The notes under the pieces were generated by a model that had not been told where the DNA came from, searched no databases, and worked only from the letters and a program-made list of their open reading frames with translations. Position numbers and translations under genes: made by a program. Shown here one piece after another: positions 56,769-64,000 of a stretch of 64,000 bases of DNA. The stretch comes from Chaetomium olivaceum. Lineage: Eukaryota > Ascomycota > Sordariomycetes > Sordariales > Chaetomiaceae. Positions within the stretch are counted from its first letter, which is position 1. Every line of letters starts with the position of its first letter. Location of the stretch: contig JAYWVB010000058.1 in the NCBI GenBank assembly GCA_039881045.1, positions 124,001 to 188,000 of the forward strand, read 5' to 3'.

Positions 56769-59700
56769 ATGAAAATTAGAGTCCTACTGTGGAACACTGA
56801 AGGAAACAAGCAGGCACTCGAGGCCCTGCTAGAAGAAGCGCAGTACGACCTAATGGCTATTCAGGAGCCATGGATCAACCAACAAACCAAGTCAACCTAC
56901 TGTCCTAGAGGCTCGAAATACCACCTAGTTCATAAAGCAAGTGGGCGAGCGGCTATATTCGTCAGCCGAAAGTTCGACATAGGACAGTGGGAATATGAGA
57001 CTTCAGAGGAACATTGTAAGGTATGGTTCCCAGGGCTCGGGAATAGTGGACTAGAACTCTGGTCTATCTATAACCCCCTTGAGGATAAAACCCTCCTACA
57101 AACCCTCCTAAGTCGGCCGGCCCCAGCCTACCCAGTAGTATTAGCGGGGGACTTTAACCTACACCACCCGCAATGGGACCGGTTTGGCCGGTACGAAAGG
57201 AAGGCTCTCTAGAGTTGGCACTACAGTGGGATCTCGATCTTCGAACTCCAGCAGGCACTATAACCAGGGCACCGCAGGGGGCCCAGCGAGGCCGCACTTC
57301 GACAATAGACCACTTCTGGGCATCAGTGGGTCTACAAACGACCTACTACGGCCTGGAATATAGGGGGAAGTCAGACCACTACCCACAGATTTTGGAAGCT
57401 GACATCGGAGGCCCCCTACCACAACAAACCCAGCCAGAGGGTTGGAACTGGAAGATGATGGACAGGCGTAGGGTGGAGGCCGAGGCGGCCCTCCTACCAG
57501 AGAAAATAGGCCTAGAGGACCCAGGGCCACACGGCCTCCGGGCACAAGTCAGGGAGCAGGAGGGTTTAAAAGAAGCATTCAACTGGTTGGTCGAGGAGCT
57601 ACAGAGGATGGCTGAAGTGGCCACCCCTCGGAAGAAGGCCAACAGAGGCCACGGCTCGCCGTGGTGGTCAGTGGAGGTCCAGGAGGCCCAGAGAGAGGCA
57701 AGGAGAGCCGAAAGGGAGTGCAAGGCAGCCCCGTCGGAGCACAACAAAGAAAGACTTAACCAAGGTCTACGGGCCCCGCGGCCACCATCAACAAGGAGAA
57801 AACGAAGACCTGGAGGACAACAATGCAGAAAGCCACCCACAAAACCGACCTGCTATGGAGCCTAGAACGCTGGGCCCGTTGCAGAAGCTTCGCCCCCCCA
57901 GATCCCCCGAAACTACCCGCTCTCACAGGGCCCCCCGGAGGCCAGGACCTCTCCACCCACAAGGAGAAGGCGGAGGCCTTAGCACGCCGGTTCTACCCTA
58001 ACCCAGAAGCTGACCTTTCTGACATAGAGGACCCGGACCTGCTAGAACAGTGGGTTCCGAAGTTCAATATAGAGGAAAAGGTTACAGTGGGTGATGTTAG
58101 GGCAGTCCTTTCGAAGATTAGTCCTTGGAAGGCTCCAGGCGAGGACGACTTACCTATAGGCCTTCTTAAGGCCTGTGGGCGCCCACTGTTCAAGGTGCTA
58201 GCGGTTCTCACGGAGGCGTGTTTCCGGATCGGATGGTTTCCAGAAACATTCAAGAGAGCCAAAACAGTTGTCCTACAAAAGCCCGGAAAAGAGCCGAGTA
58301 CCTACCGAACTCCAGGAGGTTACAGGCCTATAGCCCTCCTACCTACAGTTGGGAAGGTCATAGAAGCACTGGTAGCAAAGAGGATTACTAGTGCTGCAGA
58401 GGCCTACGGCCTACTACCAGCGGAGCAGATGGGAAACCGAGAGCATAGGTCAACAGAAGTAGCGATTCGGCTAGTCGTAGCCCAAGTCCAGGAGGCCTGG
58501 CGGCAGAAAGCAACCGCCTCCCTTCTACAGCTGGATATCTCAGGGGCATTCGACACCGTCAACCACACCCGGCTACTAGCCACTCTTCGGCTACAGGGTT
58601 ACCCACAGTGGGTGGTTCTGTGGGTGAAGGCGTGGTTAAGTAACAGAGTTGCGATCCTCCACTTCGACGGCCAGAAAACAGAGGACATCCCAGTCATAGC
58701 GGGAGTCCCCCAGGGCTCACCACTATCCCCGATCCTATTTATCCTCTACATTGCCTCCCTATATCAGGCCCTGAAAACAGCTCATCCACTGGTTAGCATA
58801 GTAGGGTTCGCAGACGACACAAACCTACTGGCCTTTGGAAAGAACCCAGAGGCCAATACACAGCAACTAGAAAAAGCTTGGAAGACCTGCTTGCAGTGGG
58901 CTGGTACCCGGGGGATGGCGTTTGCACCCCAAAAGTGCGAATTAATTCACTTCAACAAAGGTCGGAGACAGTGGGAACCCGGTGGCCCTGGCCCACCCAG
59001 GGGCTAGTGGCTACAGCACAGTTAAGCCAGTGGAATCGGCTCGGTTTCTAGGCGTCTGGCTGGACTGGAAGCTATCATGGAGGGCGCACCAACAAGCTGT
59101 GGAACGGAAACTCAAAACCCAAGATTTCGCCTTATCGAGGATTGCAGCAAAGACGTGGGGCCCGAGCCTATCCAGGGCTCGGGAGGTCTACGTAAAGTGC
59201 ATCCGCAGTGCCATAGCTTACGGAGCCTCCAGCTTCCACCAACCAACAGCTCCAAGAGCTACAGGGCCGAAGGGGCCTGCAAAGGTCTTGTCAAAAGCTC
59301 AGAACAGGAGCCTTCGAATAGTAGTAGGGGCATACAAGTCAGCTCCTATTCGGTGCTTAGAAACAGAGGCCTGGGTGCCACCGCTAGACTTATATCTCAA
59401 CAAGCGGCTGGCCGACTTCGAGGGCCGGCTACAGAAGCAGGCCCTACAATCAGGGGCTGGGCCGGAGGCCGAGAGAATAACCACGGGGCATCTCATCACT
59501 GAGGCCTGCAATAAGGTCTACCGAAGGTTCAACAAGAGGAGGAAAACCCGAGGCCGGAGGCCCCGTCAGGGCCCGCAGAGCCCCACGCCCACTGAACTAG
59601 CCGCTAGTGTAGTGGCCCAGTGGGTTAACTACAAATGGAAGATCGGGGGGAAGGATAGGGGGTCGAATACCAAGGAGGTGGTCGAACTGGCCTGGCAGGC

Positions 59701-60184
59701 CCGGTGGGAACAACAGAGAGCTAGTCAACAAAGTACTACTCGACAGAGGGTATTAAACAGGAGGATAGCCGACGAAGACCCCCCAGCCCTCTTATTTACC
59801 GACAAAGCTCTGATGAGACACGAAGGTCTTACAAAGGCGCAGAGCTCCCTCCTTTCCCAGGCCCGTATCGGGGATATAGGCCTCCGGGACTACCTGTTCA
59901 GGGTGAAAGTCCCGGAGGTCCGTACCCCCTATTGCGAGTGCGGGAGAGGCAGGGAGACAGTGGAGCACTTGGTGGTTTGGTGCCCCGACCCGCCGTTACA
60001 AAGGCCGTGGGACGGCAGAGAGATTCGGTCACATCGGGACCTACAAACCGTATTACGGGGAGTAGGTGCCCGGAGCAGAAGATTTGTTAGGAAGGTCCTT
60101 GGCTGGCTGATGGACTCTGGCCGGCTACTGGAGTATAGCCTAGCCAGAAGGCTGGAGCTAGAAACAGTGGATGGGGAGGGCTAG
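56769..60184 (+). CDS. LINE ORF2 (endonuclease plus reverse transcriptase), frame breaks
   Basis: Starts at ATG 56769 (MKIRVLLWNTEG). AP-type endonuclease residues: Asn in LLWNTEG, Glu in AIQEPW, AGDFNLHHPQWD, Asp/His in TIDHFW and GKSDHYP. Reverse transcriptase: PWKAPGEDDLPIGLLK, GGYRPIALLPTVGKVIE, LLQLDISGAFDTVNH, AGVPQGSPLSPILF and the catalytic GFADDTNLLAF. Thumb and C-terminal region end with a CCHC-like YCECGRGRETVEHLVVWC. I see no RNase H domain. The frame changes near 57200 and near 57760 (each one base short) and near 58975 (one base over); otherwise all catalytic motifs survive. Stop at 60182-60184. Confidence 0.88.
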
Positions 60185-60191
60185 AGGGCAC

Positions 60192-60211
60192 GGAGGCCGG
60201 CAAGGGCCTCC
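60192..60211 (+). other. Stem-loop in the LINE 3' UTR
   Basis: Seven-bp perfect stem (ggaggcc 60192-60198 with ggcctcc 60205-60211) and a 6-nt loop, eight bases after the ORF2 stop. LINE reverse transcriptases often recognise 3' structures; that role here is inference. Confidence 0.6.
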
Positions 60212-60350
60212 TTTCTTTTGCAGTATGACGGATTCATAGATTGTTGTCTCAAAGTGGTAGACAGAGGTTTTTATCCGGCCTATACGGTACGGTTCCCTTT
60301 GTAAATAGCAGTAGAAGGACCGGCGCGCCCCAGGGCATATCGGTGTAGGA

Positions 60351-60362
60351 AATAATAATAAT
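60351..60362 (+). repeat. (AAT)4 tail of the LINE overlapping the target site
   Basis: Four AAT units; the last lies within the right target-site copy, whose first three bases are also AAT. The exact element end is therefore ambiguous by three bases. Confidence 0.85.
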
Positions 60363-60373
60363 ATCCCGTGATC
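60360..60373. repeat. Target-site duplication, right copy
   Basis: aatatcccgtgatc, identical to 55512-55525; the HNH reading frame resumes at 60374. Confidence 0.93.
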
Positions 60374-61525
60374 CCTAGCTTTGATCACTGGCGCTTTCCG
60401 CACGGAGACCTACCCGAAATATGGCAGGCCCTGGAGATGCCCTCTCCGAGCCCCCTCGTGGCGTCGCAGCTCCAACGCCTCAAGCTTGAGGGCAAGCTTG
60501 CCGCCAACCTCCGCGATCAGTCGTGTCGTCTCACAGCCTGGACCAACGCCACCGAGGGCTGTCATCTTATCCCCACTACTAGTTCCGCTTGGTTTGGTGT
60601 CAACTCCATGACTCAGTACTGTCGTTTGTCAGGGAGTAGGAATCCGGTTGACGATGACCGTAACCTTATCCTTCTACGCCGGGACCTGCACTGGCTTTTT
60701 GACCAGCGCCATTTCGCCATTCTGCCAAAGAGGAGCCCCGGTGATTCCCTCGGTAGGGCCTCCCTGGTCTTCCACACGTTGCAGCCCCGTGGAGATTGCG
60801 AGCTCCACGACCTGTTCCACAACCGAATGCTTCAACAACCCATCACTGGTCTCTCCGTTGAATTCATCCTGGCCCGGTTTGCATGGTCCATCTTTTGCAA
60901 TGAGATATACCCCTTCCTCACCGGCACCTTTCGGTATGCCGTTCAGTTGTTCGACCCCACTACGGGGGAGGTCAAGACGGAAACCCGTAACAGTCTCAGT
61001 CTGTCCTCGGTTTTTCAGGTCTTGCCGTCTCGCACCTCCAGCCGCAGCGTCAGCCCCTGGAAACGGAAAGTGGCCGACGTCGAGGCTGACAGCGATTCGG
61101 GCGATGGTGACGGGTTTGATAGCGATGACTACGACGACGAACCACCACGTGGTCGCTCGAGGGAGCGGAAGCGGAGATTCATGGGCTATCCACGAGGATT
61201 TGGCCACTTGGTGAATGAGCCCAGCCTCGCCGGTGTTTCTGTTTCGACCTTGTCTACCGACGGAGAAAAGTGCGACTCGAGAGAGGGCGAGGATGGCGAT
61301 GAGGATGGAGGGGTAACACAAGGCGTACAGGCAAAAGGTTCAGAAAGGGACACACGCAAAAGTTTCAGGTTAGCTTCATGATCAGCATCCGGCTTAACTA
61401 TCTTTTCGTCGTTCACGCCCTGCCCCTCAATTCTAGGAGTCGGGTTAGCGGCTTGCATTATCTATTGTACATACATTTATTAGTGGCGAGACGCCCAGCC
61501 CATTCTCGGTCTGCAAACTCACCCC

Positions 61526-63756
61526 TCACCTTCCTTCCGTTGCCGCCGCCCTGTCTAACTCACCACCCGAACTGTTACTCCTCCTCTTGTTGCCTCTCCC
61601 TGTTTCCACCCCTTCCCGGAACGCGAAGCCGTCATATCCAGCCGCACCTCCCTGCCCACCACCCGCAGGTGAAACAGCTACTACCCGTATCCTTCGCCTC
61701 CTCAGCTCCCTTGCTACGCCGAACGAGGACGATATGGCTGTCCTCCGCCCCTTAGCCCTACCCAGTTCCCGCATGACCCTCAACCCATCCTCATCTCTAT
61801 CCGCAGCATCCTCACCTCCCCCATCCCCCCCACCCTCACCTTCACCCACTTCCCCCTTAAATCGAAATCTCGCCGCCAAATCCACCTCCACGAACCCACT
61901 CGACCCCGGTAACCCCTCCTTCCGTATCAGCATCCCTCCAATCAAGCCCCCAACCCCCACCACCACCACCCCGGCCGACGCAATATACACCCACACCACC
62001 CACCTCAACGCCAAAAACCTCGTCGTCGACTTTCCCCTTACCGCCGTCGTGCGCATATCATCCGGCAGCGCAAACCGGCCCGCCCATGCCCCATCCGGGG
62101 GCACGCTGTAGTTGGCGTACTGCAGGCAGGTGACGACGAACTGCTGGGGGATGGCGAGGAAGTTGCGCAGGTGGGCGAGCGGCGTGTGCGCGTCGTCGGG
62201 GAAGACGTCGTCGTACAGGCGCAGCAGCCACGTGGTCGCGTAGGTGAGGGCGTCGGTCATGGCGACGTCCGTGTTGTGCGGTGTTGTTGTGTTCTCGCCG
62301 TCCGAGTCGGTGGCGGGGAGGGGTTTGATGATGGGAGGTTGGAAGATCTTGGACCAGATTGCTAGGTAGGTGGATGCGTTGAGGGTTTCGGGGTATGGGG
62401 GGGAGGTGGCTGTGACGTGGAGGATGGAGAAGTCGACGCCGTTGTAGGCCGTTGTAGCGTACTGTTTGGATCGTGTCATGAGAAGTTTCTTGGGGAGAGC
62501 GTTTGATAGCCAGGCCGTGTTGGTGCAGGAGGAGGCTTTGTAGAGCGGTGTTGGGCAGGCTGCCCAGCCTAAAGGGGGATTATGATCAGTCAATTAACAG
62601 GAGTTGGGGTTTTAGGAGTGAATTCAACTGACCGACTGCCAGCGAGCCGTTGACTGTCCGGATGCAGACCTGCAGCGTGTCGTTGAGGTGCTGTCCGTAC
62701 AGGTGGCACTCGTTGGCCCGGTCAAAGTCGAAACTGGGCGGAAGGACGTCGAAACGCAGGAGTATACCGGGCGCGTTGTGTATCTGGATCGTATCAGATC
62801 CACGGAACGCTCCCCCTTCCAAGAGCGTCATGTTAAGATAAGGGGCTGATTTGCGCGCCGTCTCGATTCCTCCAGGGAGGAAGACCGATGTGCAATTCTC
62901 CCCGCATCCATCTATTGGCATGGAGACGGCATACTTTGGAACATCCAGCAGAGTGGGTATCCAAGACACGAAGAAGACTCCAATGTAGGACGCCGGAACC
63001 AACGCGAGGAGCATCTCATCGAGGGGCACCCCTGACCCTGCGAATACCGGTATCCTTTCGGCTGTTTCTTGGAAGTAGTACACGAATTCGGCCTTGTCTG
63101 CACAGTGTGGTTAGAAATGATTTACAGAGATATCCGTAGCCGAGTTACCGACATTTCAGAATGGATCCGAAGTAGAGCCCGAAAAGGGGTAGTAGCAGTC
63201 TTGATGTCCGAAGTCAGTTAACAACAAGAAAATCTTTTATATAAGGGTCTGACCTGATTACTCCGAGGCCCACGCCCGATAGTTTGGTAATGGTTAAAAA
63301 GAAAACGGCGACCCATTGAGTAGAACTGCCCAGCTGGAAAAAGGTGGTCGCTGAGACGCCAGCAAACCTCGCCGCCAGCTGCCAGCGCATGACGTCAAAA
63401 ACCCCGAGGATCAGTACGTCGACCATGTTGGCGAGCACCTGGGAGAGTATTGAAACGACCAAATTGGTGTCCGATGCGGACGGTAGAAGGCTGCCAATGC
63501 GTGGGTTGCTGCTGAGGAGGGTCTTGTAAATGTAGACAGCGTACAGAATCGTGAAAATGGCCATGAAGACCCACAGGAGCATCAACGGCCAAATCTCCTT
63601 CATCCTGTCCTTTTTCTTAGGGGTGTCAGCCCGCTGCTGCGTTTCCTTTGCCCCTTGGCCAAGCGGAGATACACAAGTGACGAGTGGCTCAGCAGCCTTA
63701 TGATCTCGGGCTGACTTCATCTTTCTCGCCGCTCCGGAACGCCTCCGGGAGAGCAT
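61526..63756 (-). CDS. Fungal multi-pass membrane protein of unknown function
   Basis: 685 aa from four exons; introns 63200-63253 (GTCAGA), 63098-63152 (GTCGGT, CTAAC, CAG) and 62569-62632 (GTCAGT). Start ATG 63756; ATG 63720 is the next option. N-terminal cytosolic segment, then helices including WPLMLLWVFMAIFTILYAVY. Conserved-looking blocks are SILSQVLANMVDVLILGVFD, FFQLGSSTQWVAVFFLTITK, then FGLYFGSI. A large extracellular domain holds MPIDGCGENCTSVFLPGG, YGQHLNDTLQVCIRTVNGS and WAACPTPLYKASSC, with several Cys and Asn-X-Ser/Thr sites. A final helix (VVWVYIASAGVVVVGVGG) leads to a charged cytosolic tail. This protein type recurs in ascomycetes with no known function. The frame is intact. 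Convergent with the HNH gene, 144 bp apart. Confidence 0.78.
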
Positions 63757-64000
63757 TCAACATGAGGTAGAATATTCTGTACCCTAGCTTGGGGAGATTG
63801 AATGTAAATGCAAGTGTTGAACGGCGGGATTACGGTTGTTTGAGATCCAAAAGCTGTCGCAGGAAGGTCAAACTGAGCGCTTTACATCTTGCCCGGAGGT
63901 GAGGACTGAGGTGACATCGAAGGAAGAACTCCGTCTTGGTAGCCTTCCATCTCGTACTAATTTAAACGGTACCGCATTATGCCAGGCAATTAATCAACCA
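63757..64000. other. Window end, upstream region of the membrane-protein gene
   Basis: About 240 bp; no gene seen. Confidence 0.5.

Larger units (their letters stand above)
55526..60359 (+). mobile_element. Tad-like non-LTR retrotransposon (LINE), 5'-truncated
   Basis: About 4.83 kb, flanked by a perfect 14-bp target-site duplication and ending in an (AAT)n tail, both expected of target-primed reverse transcription. Order: ORF1 with zinc knuckles, AP-type endonuclease, reverse transcriptase, C-terminal CCHC-like motif. The ORF1 frame is open from the first bases of the element without an ATG, so the 5' end is truncated; any promoter or 5' UTR is missing. Codons such as CTA and AGG are visibly more frequent than in host genes, which favour CTC and CGC. 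No C-to-T/G-to-A decay typical of RIP is apparent. Three frame changes (near 57200, 57760 and 58975) interrupt ORF2. Same orientation as the host gene. Tad/I-type clade assignment is from motif layout only. Confidence 0.92.
55154..61381 (+). pseudogene. HNH-endonuclease-domain protein gene, disrupted by a LINE
   Basis: The two coding halves are 55154-55525 and 60374-61381; 55154-55525 is 372 bp, so the frame continues exactly across the insertion (NQREQYPVI then PSFDHWRFPHGDLPEIW). The intact allele would encode 459 aa. The N-terminal half has FRHPGYPDIGPNLV and DYDTALVACGIVA, typical of the large fungal group of HNH proteins. The C-terminal half carries the HNH core: CRLTAW, EGCHLIPTTSSAWFGVN, DDRNLILLRRDLHWLFDQRHF, with His, Asn and His in place. 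A Ser/Arg-rich acidic tail with SRERKRR follows, suggesting nuclear location. As it stands, the left half reads into the element and stops at 55789; the right half has no nearby upstream ATG (the first in frame is at 60437). Biological role is unknown. Confidence 0.88.

Overview
The window is filamentous ascomycete nuclear DNA, most likely Sordariomycetes and perhaps Sordariales. The grounds are short introns (about 50-110 nt) with GTAnGT donors, CTAAC/CTGAC branch sites and CAG/TAG acceptors; GC-rich third codon positions; a RO10 nuclear-distribution protein, a DASH Spc19 subunit, a fungal Sho1, a siderophore transporter, a PDR pump and a Tad-like LINE. All gene models were spliced by eye. 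I found no rRNA, tRNA, CRISPR or bacterial feature.

Layout. 0-9 kb: secreted S33-type peptidase, cupin protein, and a 1565-residue PDR (ABC-G) pump on the minus strand. 9-26 kb: GCN4-like bZIP factor, multi-pass orphan membrane protein, SPC19, SHO1, and the divergent pair RO10 / small C2H2 zinc-finger protein. 26-35 kb: siderophore-type MFS transporter, vacuolar-type amino-acid transporter, mitochondrial ribosomal protein bS16m, and a seven-exon NAD(P)HX epimerase. 35-43 kb: a gene-poor, lower-GC stretch with only small orphan ORFs. 43-55 kb: APH-fold kinase-like protein, GH16 (Crh-type) cell-wall enzyme with a membrane anchor, cytochrome P450, and an orphan protein of about 479 aa. 55-61.4 kb: an HNH-nuclease-domain gene split by a 4.8 kb LINE. 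61.5-63.8 kb: a second orphan membrane protein.

The most striking structure is the LINE insertion. The 14-bp target aatatcccgtgatc lies on both sides of the element (55512-55525 and 60360-60373), and the HNH reading frame continues exactly across it. The element is 5'-truncated inside ORF1, keeps endonuclease and reverse transcriptase motifs, and ends in a stem-loop 3' region and an (AAT)n tail. It shows no visible RIP decay, so the insertion looks recent.

A second pattern needs care. Many otherwise convincing genes carry one-base frame breaks, mostly a missing base in a short C or G run, and they include genes expected to be conserved (RO10, GH16, amino-acid transporter). Adding one base per break makes each total exon length divisible by three. 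I read this mainly as assembly indels rather than mass pseudogenisation. Most genes are housekeeping or transport functions, and no biosynthetic or defence cluster is evident.
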